Assembly: GCA_021201665.1 (NCBI GenBank)
Contig: JAJQEO010000023.1
Location: forward strand, 43,433-107,432
Source of the DNA: Lachnospiraceae bacterium
GTDB taxonomy: Bacteria > Bacillota > Clostridia > Lachnospirales > Lachnospiraceae
DNA: 64,000 nt
Reading direction: 5' to 3'
Shown: one piece after another, positions 53,265 to 60,722 of the stretch
Position numbering within the stretch: the first letter of the stretch is position 1
Layout of the letters: each line of letters opens with the position of its first letter
Notes under the pieces: generated by a model
The model's input: only the letters and a program-made list of their open reading frames with translations
What the model was told of the DNA's origin: nothing
Database searches by the model: none
Program-made: the position numbers and the translations under genes

Positions 53265-53292
53265 TTTAAATTGTCGAAAAATGTGGTATACT
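53265..53292 (+). promoter_or_regulatory. Promoter of the BMP transporter operon
   Basis: TTTAAA, 16-bp spacer, TATACT. It leaves a leader of about 170 nt. The stretch 53116-53264 after psuG is AT-rich without a convincing plus-strand terminator. Confidence 0.6.
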
Positions 53293-53298
53293 ATTCAC

Positions 53299-53468
53299 AG
53301 CTATGTGCAATTCACGCGCGGAAGGGGAGATTCGCGCAAAGGGGGATTACTACTCTGATCCAAAGCCGGATGACAGAAGGCTGAATTCTGTATACGCGAT
53401 ACCGTGAATAGGTTTCAACTATTCTGCAGAGGCTTAAGGATAAATCAAAAGGAAAAGGAGATAAGAAA
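53299..53468 (+). other. Structured leader of the BMP transporter gene, class unknown
   Basis: The leader holds a GC hairpin, gcgcg(gaaggggagatt)cgcgc, and a motif ccaaagccggatgacagaag. Bases ctattcac (53291) and gtgaatag (53404) are complementary, but the first lies at the predicted transcription start, so their pairing is doubtful. No standard riboswitch was recognised. Confidence 0.35.
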
Positions 53469-54596
53469 ATGAAGAAAAAACTGCTTGCATTGATGCTCTC
53501 AGCTGTTATGGCCGTATCCTTCAGCGCGGTTACGATCCAGGCTGAGGAGACCGTATCCGCAGATGACATCGAGGATACCATGACATCGGATGACGGTACA
53601 TATGAGATCGCATTCGTTACAGATGTCGGCTCCCTGAAGGATAAGTCTTTCAATGAGGGTACCTGGAACGGCGTGAAGCTTTACGCTTATGAGAATGGTC
53701 TTTCCTATAAGTATTATCAGCCGGCGAACGAGAGCGAGGCTACGGATGATGACCGCTATGACGCAATGGCGGCTGCCTGCGACGCAGGAGCAAAGGTAGT
53801 TGTATGCGCCGGATATCTTCAGGAAGCAGCCCTGACTCAGGCAGCGATCGCTTATCCGGATGTGCAGTTCGTATTCATCGATGGTTATACTCTTTATGAC
53901 GGAGACGATGCTCTGGCTAACGTAGCGGGTATCAACTTCCAGGAAGAGCAGTGCGGTTATTTTGCCGGTTATGCTGTAGTCATGGAAGGCTTTACTGAGC
54001 TTGGCTTCTCAGGCGGCGGCGGCGGAACAAACCCGGCATGCTGCCGTTACGGCTATGGCTTTGTGCAGGGCGCAAATGACGCAGCAGCTGCACTTGGCGT
54101 TACTGTAAATATCAATTATTCCTGGCTCTATGGTTCCGCATATTCAGCATCTGCTGAGCTTCAGACCATGGTAAGCGGCTGGTACACCAACGGCACAGAG
54201 GTTGTGTTCGCGTGCGGCGGCGCTATGTTCTCCTCCATCGCGGCGGCAGCTTCTGCAAATGACGGCTACGTAATCGGTGTTGACGTTGACCAGTCCAGCG
54301 AGTCTGATACAGTTATCACTTCCGCTATGAAGGGCCTGGCTGCGGCTACTGAGTACGCAATCGGCGTTTACTATGACGGCGAGTGGGATACCCTGGGCGG
54401 CACGACCACGACTCTGGGCGCAGCTGACGATGCAGTAGGTCTTCCGACGGATACCTGGTCAATGGAGAGCTTCACTGTAGATGATTATGCGGAGCTTCTT
54501 GCAGAGGTTGTTGATGGGACTCTTGTAGTAGACAATGACTATGAGAACGCAGATTTCGACAGCTTCGAGAACGCGGTTGTTACCATGATTGAGTAG
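53469..54596 (+). CDS. BMP-family ABC transporter substrate-binding protein lacking a lipobox
   Basis: A 375-residue binding protein of the basic membrane protein (BMP/PnrA) family. It has IAFVTDVGSLKDKSFNEGTW, then VVCAGYLQEAA, VFIDGYTLY, GINFQEEQCGYFAGY and a hinge with VIGVDVDQSSES. BMP proteins bind nucleosides. The signal peptide (KKKLLALMLSAVMAVSFSA) ends in IQAEE, and no lipobox cysteine exists, as with OppA in this window. Genes for the ATPase and two permeases follow after a terminator. Position behind psuK-psuG points to pseudouridine or general nucleoside uptake. Confidence 0.92.
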   Translation: MKKKLLALMLSAVMAVSFSAVTIQAEETVSADDIEDTMTSDDGTYEIAFVTDVGSLKDKSFNEGTWNGVKLYAYENGLSYKYYQPANESEATDDDRYDAMAAACDAGAKVVVCAGYLQEAALTQAAIAYPDVQFVFIDGYTLYDGDDALANVAGINFQEEQCGYFAGYAVVMEGFTELGFSGGGGGTNPACCRYGYGFVQGANDAAAALGVTVNINYSWLYGSAYSASAELQTMVSGWYTNGTEVVFACGGAMFSSIAAAASANDGYVIGVDVDQSSESDTVITSAMKGLAAATEYAIGVYYDGEWDTLGGTTTTLGAADDAVGLPTDTWSMESFTVDDYAELLAEVVDGTLVVDNDYENADFDSFENAVVTMIE

Positions 54597-54660
54597 TCTG
54601 ATACGACGGATAGAGGCGGAGCGATGACTCCACTCTGAATCCTGCAGATTGGCTCTTGAA

Positions 54661-54692
54661 AGGGGAGGGCGCATTTGCACCCTCCTCTTTTT
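54661..54692 (+). terminator. Partial terminator between the binding protein and the ATPase
   Basis: aggggagggcgc with gcaccctcctct and a T run. Such attenuators let the binding protein be made in excess over the membrane complex. Confidence 0.8.
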
Positions 54693-54785
54693 ATGAAGAA
54701 CGATAAATCGGACAGGAGCGTTTGTCCACAAGCGCCCTTATGACATAGTCCGTGTGCATAAAAAGAGAAAACGAAGGGGGGAAAC

Positions 54786-56330
54786 GTGGTGCAGCCAGAT
54801 AATGTCATTGAAATGCTACACATCACGAAACGGTTCCCGGGCATTATTGCCAATGACGACATTACACTCCAGCTGCGAAGAGGAGAGGTACATGCCCTGC
54901 TTGGTGAGAATGGCGCCGGTAAATCCACACTGATGAGCGTACTGTTTGGCCTGTATCAGCCGGAGGAGGGCACCATCCGGAAAAATGGGCAGGAAGTGAA
55001 GATCAATAACCCGAACGATGCCACGGCTCTGGGGATCGGCATGGTTCACCAGCATTTTAAACTGATCGAAGTGTTTACCGTCCTGGATAATATCATTCTG
55101 GGTGCGGAGACAACTAAGCTCGGCTTTTTGCAAAAGAAGGAGGCACGCAAAAAGGTAGAGGCTCTTTCTGAAAAATATGGTCTGAAGGTGGATCTGGATG
55201 CCCGTGTGGAGGACATCACGGTCGGTATGCAGCAGCGTGTGGAGATCCTGAAGATGCTGTACCGGGACAATGAGATCCTGATTTTCGACGAGCCAACGGC
55301 GGTGCTGACACCTCAGGAAATCGATGATCTGCTTGAGACGATGCGGGCGTTTGCTAAAGAAGGAAAGAGTATTCTGTTTATCTCGCATAAACTCAATGAG
55401 ATCATGTCGGTCGCGGACCGGGTTACGGTGCTGCGCAAGGGAAAGTATGTCGGCACCGTGGATACGAAGGATACCGACAAGCAGAGTCTTTCCAACATGA
55501 TGGTCGGCCGTCCGGTGCAGCTGGAGGTTGTAAAGGATGACGCGAAGCCGCAGCAGCCGGTTCTGACTGTAAAGAATCTGCGTGTGCCATCTACCACGCA
55601 CAAACGGGACGCGGTAAATGACGTCTCGTTCGAAGTGCGCGCAGGGGAAATCGTCTGTATCGCCGGTATTGACGGGAATGGGCAGAGCGAGCTCGTCTAT
55701 GGCCTGACGGGACTGGAGAAATCCACCGGCGGCACGGTCACTCTCTGCGGCGAGGATATTTCCCATGCCTCCATTCGCCAGAGAGGACAGAACATGAGCC
55801 ACATTCCGGAGGACCGCCACAAGCATGGACTGATTCTGGATTTTACTCTCGAGCAGAATATGGTGCTGCAGCGCTTTCAGGAGACGCAGTTTGCGCATAA
55901 CGGCTTCATCAATACGGCAGCCGTACGGGAATATTCAGACCGGCTGATTGAGCAGTTTGACGTGCGTTCCGGACAGGGTTCGGTCACCGTGGCGAGGAGT
56001 ATGTCCGGCGGCAACCAGCAGAAGGCAATCATCGCCAGAGAGCTGGACCGTGAAAAACCGCTGATTCTGGCGGTGCAGCCGACAAGAGGTCTGGATGTCG
56101 GAGCAATCGAATACATTCACAGCCAGCTGATTGCGGAGCGCGATAAGGGACACGCGATCCTCCTTGTTTCTCTGGAGCTGGATGAAGTCATGAGCTTAAG
56201 TGACCGGATTCTTGTGCTCTATGAGGGAGAGATCGTAGGTGAGCTGGATCCGAAGAAAACGGACGCACAGGAGCTTGGCCTTTATATGGCCGGGGCCAAA
56301 CGGCAGACTGGGAAGGGGGCGAATGCGTAA
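54786..56330 (+). CDS. Nucleoside ABC transporter ATPase with two ATP-binding domains (NupO/YufO type)
   Basis: A 514-residue double ATPase of the BMP transporter type. The first domain is intact: GENGAGKST Walker A, FDEPTAVLTPQE Walker B. The second has the family-typical degenerate GIDGNGQSE Walker A and AVQPTRGLDVGA in place of a normal Walker B, so only one site is likely to hydrolyse ATP. The start is a GTG after a GGGGG ribosome site. Its stop overlaps the permease start by one base. Confidence 0.93.
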   Translation: MVQPDNVIEMLHITKRFPGIIANDDITLQLRRGEVHALLGENGAGKSTLMSVLFGLYQPEEGTIRKNGQEVKINNPNDATALGIGMVHQHFKLIEVFTVLDNIILGAETTKLGFLQKKEARKKVEALSEKYGLKVDLDARVEDITVGMQQRVEILKMLYRDNEILIFDEPTAVLTPQEIDDLLETMRAFAKEGKSILFISHKLNEIMSVADRVTVLRKGKYVGTVDTKDTDKQSLSNMMVGRPVQLEVVKDDAKPQQPVLTVKNLRVPSTTHKRDAVNDVSFEVRAGEIVCIAGIDGNGQSELVYGLTGLEKSTGGTVTLCGEDISHASIRQRGQNMSHIPEDRHKHGLILDFTLEQNMVLQRFQETQFAHNGFINTAAVREYSDRLIEQFDVRSGQGSVTVARSMSGGNQQKAIIARELDREKPLILAVQPTRGLDVGAIEYIHSQLIAERDKGHAILLVSLELDEVMSLSDRILVLYEGEIVGELDPKKTDAQELGLYMAGAKRQTGKGANA

Positions 56331-57658
56331 TGAAAGAGAAACTGAGCCAGTTTTACGCAAAAGACGGCACCAAGAGCGTGCTTTCTTCCATCCTTTCGAT
56401 TATTATCGGCATGGTTGTCGGCAGCATCATTATCCTGATTGTCGGGATTTCGACCAAATCACTGGGATTTAGCAGCGTCGGCGAAGGAATTCAGCTGGTG
56501 TTCGGAGGATTGTTCAGCACTGGCCGCAATGCTGCGGGGCATCTGACCTTCGGCTTTAATTCCACGAACTTCGGCAACATGCTTTTCCGTGCGATTCCGC
56601 TGATTCTGACCGGACTTTCGGTCGCGATTGCTTACAAAACCGGTCTGTTCAACATCGGTGCGCCTGGACAGTATCTGATGGGAACGGCTGCGACCCTCGT
56701 GGTGGCACTTTCCATCCCGACCAGCTCTTCTACTTTGTATGAGAATGGAGCGTTTCCGGCCTGGCTGGTGTGGATCCTGGCATTTCTGGCTGGTATGCTC
56801 GCCGGCGCACTCTGGGGAGCGATTCCGGGTCTGGTTAAGGCTTACCTGAATATCAATGAGGTTCTGGCCTGCATTATGTGCAACTGGATCGCGGCCAACC
56901 TGGTCACCTGGATTTTTGAGAGCAGCAGCCTGCGCAATACGATCGAATCCGGAAAGACCGGCTACATTTACAAGACCAGCTACAATGGCGTGGCAACGGC
57001 GAAGCTCGGCCTGGACAAGATTTTTTCCGGATCCCAGGTCAACGGCGGCATCCTTGTCGCGATCATCCTTGCCATTGGCGTGTACATACTGATGGATAAG
57101 ACGACCATGGGCTATCAGCTGAAGGCCTGCGGCAGCAACCGCCATTCCGCGCGGTACGCCGGTATCCCGGATAAGAGGAACATCGTCCTCTCCATGGCAA
57201 TCGCCGGCGCGTTAGCCGGAGCAGGTGCTTCTCTTTATTACCTGGCCGGCAACACAGAGTTTTTCTGGTCGACCTACCAGTCCCTTCCGGACGCGGGCTT
57301 CAACGGCATTCCGGTAGCGCTTCTGGCCTCCTGCAACCCGATTGCGGTAATCTTTACCGGCTGCTTTATGTCCATGCTGGATATCTGCGGCCTGCAGCTG
57401 ACCAACCTGACTGCGTATAACGAATACATCACCGATGTTATCATCGCCGTGATTGTGTATCTGAGTGCGTTCTCCCTGCTGATCCGTATGCTCCTGACGA
57501 GCAAAGACTCAGGAAACCAGACAGCTAATGCGAATGCAGATACGGATACGGCTTCATCTGGCGGTACAGGTGTAGCTGGTCCTGCGGATTCAGCCGCGGG
57601 AAAGGGGAACCTGTCAGCACCGGATTCGGCACACGCGAAAGGAGGCGATGCGCAGTGA
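56330..57658 (+). CDS. Nucleoside ABC transporter permease (NupP/YufP type)
   Basis: A 442-residue membrane protein. Helices run from about 25 to 385, with the core segments GLSVAIAYKTGLFNIGAPGQ and KACGSNRHSARYAGI, which mark the BPD_transp_2 family. The C-terminal tail of about 50 residues (ANADTDTASSGGTG) is a low-complexity cytoplasmic extension. It overlaps the second permease by 4 bp. Confidence 0.92.
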   Translation: MKEKLSQFYAKDGTKSVLSSILSIIIGMVVGSIIILIVGISTKSLGFSSVGEGIQLVFGGLFSTGRNAAGHLTFGFNSTNFGNMLFRAIPLILTGLSVAIAYKTGLFNIGAPGQYLMGTAATLVVALSIPTSSSTLYENGAFPAWLVWILAFLAGMLAGALWGAIPGLVKAYLNINEVLACIMCNWIAANLVTWIFESSSLRNTIESGKTGYIYKTSYNGVATAKLGLDKIFSGSQVNGGILVAIILAIGVYILMDKTTMGYQLKACGSNRHSARYAGIPDKRNIVLSMAIAGALAGAGASLYYLAGNTEFFWSTYQSLPDAGFNGIPVALLASCNPIAVIFTGCFMSMLDICGLQLTNLTAYNEYITDVIIAVIVYLSAFSLLIRMLLTSKDSGNQTANANADTDTASSGGTGVAGPADSAAGKGNLSAPDSAHAKGGDAQ

Positions 57659-58686
57659 CATTCTTAATTCAGCAAACTCTGCTCTATGCAGTTCCTCTGA
57701 TGATCGTCGCCCTGGCAGGCGTATTTGCCGAGCGGAGCGGTATCGTCAACCTGGCGCTGGAAGGCATCATGATCTTCGGCGCGTTCTGTGGTGTGTATTT
57801 TGTAAATGTTGTACAGCAGGCCGGGTGGTTTGCCACAGCCAAGGCAAACGGTAACTGGGTAGCCCTGCAGGGCTTTGAGATCCTGGCGATGCTGGTAGCG
57901 GCATTGTGCGGGGCGATTTTCTCGCTGCTGCTTGCTTTCGCGGCGATCAACCTGCGCGCAGATCAGACCATCAGCGGCACCGCGCTGAACCTGATGGCGC
58001 CGGCTCTTGTACTTTTCCTGATCCGTATTCTGGCAAACCAGAGTACCCTTTATATGTCCGAGGGCGACGCGGCGAGCTGGTTCATGATCAAAAAAAGCAC
58101 GCTGGGCTTTGACAAAAATGCGGATATCGGGTTCCTGGGTGAAATCTTTATCAATAAGGTCTACCTGGCGACCTATCTGTGCATCCTGCTGTTCATCATC
58201 CTTGCGGTCCTGCTGTATAAGACCCGATTCGGACTGCGCTTAAGATCCTGCGGCGAGAATCCGCAGGCGGCGGACTCCCTGGGTATTAACGTGTACCGGA
58301 TGCGCTACGCAGGCACCGTTATTTCAGGTGCCCTCGCAGGCCTCGGCGGGTTCGTGTACGCGCTGACAACAGCCAACTGCTCCGCGAACGGAGACGTAGC
58401 CGGGTTCGGTTTCCTGGCTTTGGCAGTTATGATTTTCGGTAACTGGAAGCCTGGCAACATCGCGGGGGCGGCGCTGCTCTTTGGTCTTTTCAAATGCATC
58501 GCGGCATCCTACGCAAGCATCGATATCAATGGAGACGGTGTCTATATGCTCGCGAAGATCGGCCTTTCTTCCAACTTCTACCGGATGCTTCCGTACCTGA
58601 TCACCATGATCGTGCTGGCATTTACATCCAAGAAGTCCCGCGCTCCGAAGGCGGAAGGTATTCCGTACGACAAGGGGCAGCGGTAA
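57655..58686 (+). CDS. Nucleoside ABC transporter permease (NupQ/YufQ type)
   Basis: A 343-residue membrane protein of BPD_transp_2 family with FAERSGIVNLALEGIMIFGAF-type start (first residues of the segment: AERSGIVNLALEG), LRSCGENPQAADSLGINVYR and GFLALAVMIFGNWKP. The GTG start overlaps the stop of the previous permease, and aaaggagg lies upstream. Together with the three preceding genes it forms a full nucleoside importer. Confidence 0.92.
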   Translation: MTFLIQQTLLYAVPLMIVALAGVFAERSGIVNLALEGIMIFGAFCGVYFVNVVQQAGWFATAKANGNWVALQGFEILAMLVAALCGAIFSLLLAFAAINLRADQTISGTALNLMAPALVLFLIRILANQSTLYMSEGDAASWFMIKKSTLGFDKNADIGFLGEIFINKVYLATYLCILLFIILAVLLYKTRFGLRLRSCGENPQAADSLGINVYRMRYAGTVISGALAGLGGFVYALTTANCSANGDVAGFGFLALAVMIFGNWKPGNIAGAALLFGLFKCIAASYASIDINGDGVYMLAKIGLSSNFYRMLPYLITMIVLAFTSKKSRAPKAEGIPYDKGQR

Positions 58687-58717
58687 TGCGTCGGCTGTGA
58701 GTTTGGGAGAAAATGAT

Positions 58718-58843
58718 ATGTCGGCAGAAATTATGACTGATAAGCAGTTTGATAAGGTTTTAAAAATGATTTCTATGATTCTGGATGGCTGCAAAGACCT
58801 TTGTGAAGCAAAAGAAAAGGTTGCGGGGCTGATGGATGATTAG
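58718..58843 (+). CDS. 41-residue conserved-looking small protein
   Basis: ATG at 58718, TAG at 58841, with GGGAGA eight bases before the start. It encodes EIMTDKQFDKVLKMISMILD and then GCKDLCEAKEKVAGLMDD, predicted to be a short amphipathic helix pair. Similar small MTDKQF proteins are common in Lachnospiraceae genomes by recollection, with no function known. It ends just before the terminator at 58883, so it is the last cistron of the transporter operon. Confidence 0.65.
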   Translation: MSAEIMTDKQFDKVLKMISMILDGCKDLCEAKEKVAGLMDD

Positions 58844-58882
58844 AAAAATGATAAGAATGAATCAATCATTTTGTGTAAGAAC

Positions 58883-58910
58883 AGGGCGGATCAACACCGC
58901 CCTTTCTTTT
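58883..58910 (+). terminator. Terminator of the nucleoside transporter operon
   Basis: agggcgg pairs with ccgccct over a 7-nt loop, followed by ttcttttc. Confidence 0.8.
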
Positions 58911-59052
58911 CACCACCAGCTTTCTGGCGAAGATATCAATGTCTTTATTTCGAGAAAGTTATCATAACAATACCGTATGGTTTTTACATTTTCTGTGAAG
59001 ACCGTATGAACAATTATAGTAAATTATCATTTATAAACAGAGAGGTATCAGG

Positions 59053-59712
59053 ATGCCTTCAAAGACGGAAGAACAAAAGAAAACCCTTGCCCTGGAAATT
59101 ATTGAGTGTTTAAAAAAAGAATATCCGGACGCGGACTGCACATTGGATTATGATCAGGCCTGGAAGCTCCTTGTGAGTGTCCGCCTGGCGGCGCAGTGCA
59201 CGGATGCGCGGGTAAATGTCGTGGTAGAAAAGCTTTATGAAAAATTCCCGGATGTGGATGCACTTGCCGCTGCCTCTCCGGAGGAAATCGAGGAGATTGT
59301 ACGTCCCTGCGGCCTTGGTAAAAGCAAGGCGCGCGACATCAGTGCCTGCATGCGTATTTTGCGGGACACCTATGGCGGCCGGGTGCCGGATGATTTTGAC
59401 ACGCTGCTGACACTCCCAGGCGTGGGGCGCAAGAGCGCGAATCTGATCATGGGCGATGTATTTGGCAAGCCGGCGATCGTCACGGATACCCATTGCATCC
59501 GCCTGACCAACCGCATGGGCCTGGTCGATGGAATCAAAGAGCCTAAAAAGGTGGAGATGGCACTCTGGAAAATCATTCCTCCCGAAGAGGGAAACGGATT
59601 TTGTCATCGCCTGGTTTACCACGGTCGGGCAGTCTGCACCGCGCGGACAAGGCCGCACTGCGAGCGGTGCTGTGTGGCGGACCTCTGTGCGAAAAATGGG
59701 GTGGAGGATTAA
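59053..59712 (+). CDS. nth: Endonuclease III
   Basis: A 219-residue base excision glycosylase/AP lyase. It has the helix-hairpin-helix LPGVGRKSAN with the catalytic Lys in GRK, followed by the catalytic Asp in IVTDTHCIRL. The Fe-S cluster loop is CTARTRPHC-ER-C-CVADL-C, where the first gap is seven residues rather than the usual six; the cluster probably still forms. The frame stops in a TAA, beyond which sequence related to another gene continues. A possible promoter (TTTACA, 16 bp, TATGAA) lies near 58983. Confidence 0.94.
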   Translation: MPSKTEEQKKTLALEIIECLKKEYPDADCTLDYDQAWKLLVSVRLAAQCTDARVNVVVEKLYEKFPDVDALAAASPEEIEEIVRPCGLGKSKARDISACMRILRDTYGGRVPDDFDTLLTLPGVGRKSANLIMGDVFGKPAIVTDTHCIRLTNRMGLVDGIKEPKKVEMALWKIIPPEEGNGFCHRLVYHGRAVCTARTRPHCERCCVADLCAKNGVED

Positions 59713-59713
59713 A

Positions 59714-59845
59714 AAACTTAAGCTCTGGCACGGCAAGGCTTACAACGAACAAGGTGAAGCCCTGCTTTCGGCCCGCCTGGATTATTTTCAATATGAAAAA
59801 AAGACCATAGCCAGTTCTGTGTTTTTTAGAATCTGTTCGCGATGA
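59714..59845 (+). pseudogene. Decayed 3' fragment of a DUF1703-type AAA/PD-(D/E)XK gene
   Basis: Translation in one frame gives LKLWHGKAYNEQGEALLSAR and then LDYFQYEKKTIASSVF, which aligns with the C-terminal KIYHGNAYNERGEKQLLEYL and LDHYHLQKGYMLSF of the gene at 5533. The rest of that gene is absent and the reading frame has no own start. It is a remnant of a once complete relative adjoining nth. Confidence 0.65.
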
Positions 59846-59884
59846 TTGTACTGCTATTGGGTCTAAAAATATTTTATATACCCC

Positions 59885-59913
59885 TTGACAAATACCGTCC
59901 GGGGGTATATTAT
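59885..59913 (+). promoter_or_regulatory. Promoter of csoR-copA
   Basis: TTGACA, 17-bp spacer, TATTAT. The spacer and the start region are occupied by CsoR-type palindromes, so copper-responsive repression is expected. Confidence 0.85.
59892..59908 (+). promoter_or_regulatory. CsoR-type operator 1
   Basis: ATACCGTCCGGGGGTAT, a 17-bp imperfect palindrome between the -35 and -10 boxes. Confidence 0.7.
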
Positions 59914-59924
59914 TACTTCTATAA

Positions 59925-59941
59925 ATACCCCAAAGGGGTAT
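59925..59941 (+). promoter_or_regulatory. CsoR-type operator 2
   Basis: ATACCCCAAAGGGGTAT, a perfect 7-3-7 palindrome just after the transcription start, 33 bp (about three helical turns) from operator 1. Confidence 0.85.
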
Positions 59942-60079
59942 CCGATGCCTGAAAAAGTGATTACTGATATCTGATCCTGCCGGAATAAGGAGGCTTTGTT
60001 TCGAGAAAAATAAAGAAGACACAGAGAATATGGGAAAGTCAAGCATGAAAGACACACAGGGTACGAAAGGCCAGAAAGC

Positions 60080-60610
60080 ATGGGAAATACAGAGGATAAG
60101 AGAAATATGGAAGATAGAAAAGACAGGAAAGAAATGAAAAATCCAGAAAATATAGAAAAAGTGAAGACCACGCCCGATACGGAAGAGACGGACGCATCCG
60201 GCGATAAAGACAGGAAATTTTCTGAGATTACCGCGTCTGATGTTCCCGCAGCTGATGAACCCGCAGTCGATGAGTCCGCAACAGCTGGTGAGCCAGCCGC
60301 TGATGATTCTGCGGCGAATAGCGGCTGCTGCTGTAAAAAGACGATGCGATCCGAGGAGGAACGCCGGAAGCTGATCAACCGGCTGAACCGTATTGAGGGC
60401 CAGATCCGGGGAATACGTGGGATGCTCGAGCGCGATGCGTACTGCAATGACATCCTGATCCAGTCTGCGGCGGTGAACGCGGCAATGAATTCGTTTAATA
60501 AAGAGCTGTTGTCCAGCCATATTCATTCCTGCGTGGTCCGCGATATCCGGGAGGGGAAGGATGAAGTGGTGGATGAGCTTGTGGCTACCATGCAGAAGCT
60601 GATGAGATGA
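60080..60610 (+). CDS. csoR: Copper-sensing repressor CsoR with an unusual N-terminal extension
   Basis: A 176-residue protein if read from 60080. The C-terminal 90 residues are CsoR/DUF156: INRLNRIEGQIRGIRGML, with the copper ligands C122, H147 and C151 in the exact CsoR spacing. An acidic, Ala/Pro/Asp-rich N-terminal extension of about 85 residues (ADEPAVDESATAGEPAADDS) ends in a CCC cluster. CsoR releases DNA on binding Cu(I). Starts at 60107 and 60134 (better ribosome site, aggaaag) are possible. The extended form is not known in most CsoR. It precedes copA and two operator palindromes lie in front. Confidence 0.9.
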   Translation: MGNTEDKRNMEDRKDRKEMKNPENIEKVKTTPDTEETDASGDKDRKFSEITASDVPAADEPAVDESATAGEPAADDSAANSGCCCKKTMRSEEERRKLINRLNRIEGQIRGIRGMLERDAYCNDILIQSAAVNAAMNSFNKELLSSHIHSCVVRDIREGKDEVVDELVATMQKLMR

Positions 60611-60722
60611 TCTGCAGTATTTGATATATATCTGTCATAAAGCTGGTTATCAGGTTTTGCACGAAAAACCAGTGATAAAATAAATACAATGATGATTGGG
60701 TCAGGAAAGGAGAGAAGACACA

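Noticed and set aside
53299..53468. FMN riboswitch
   Set aside because: Only a short 3'-like piece (ccaaagccggatgacagaag) resembles it; the 5' half of the consensus and the paired arms are missing.
54816..55898. 360-residue minus-strand reading frame opposite the nucleoside transporter ATPase
   Set aside because: Shadow of a strongly conserved ATPase; no domain or start signal.
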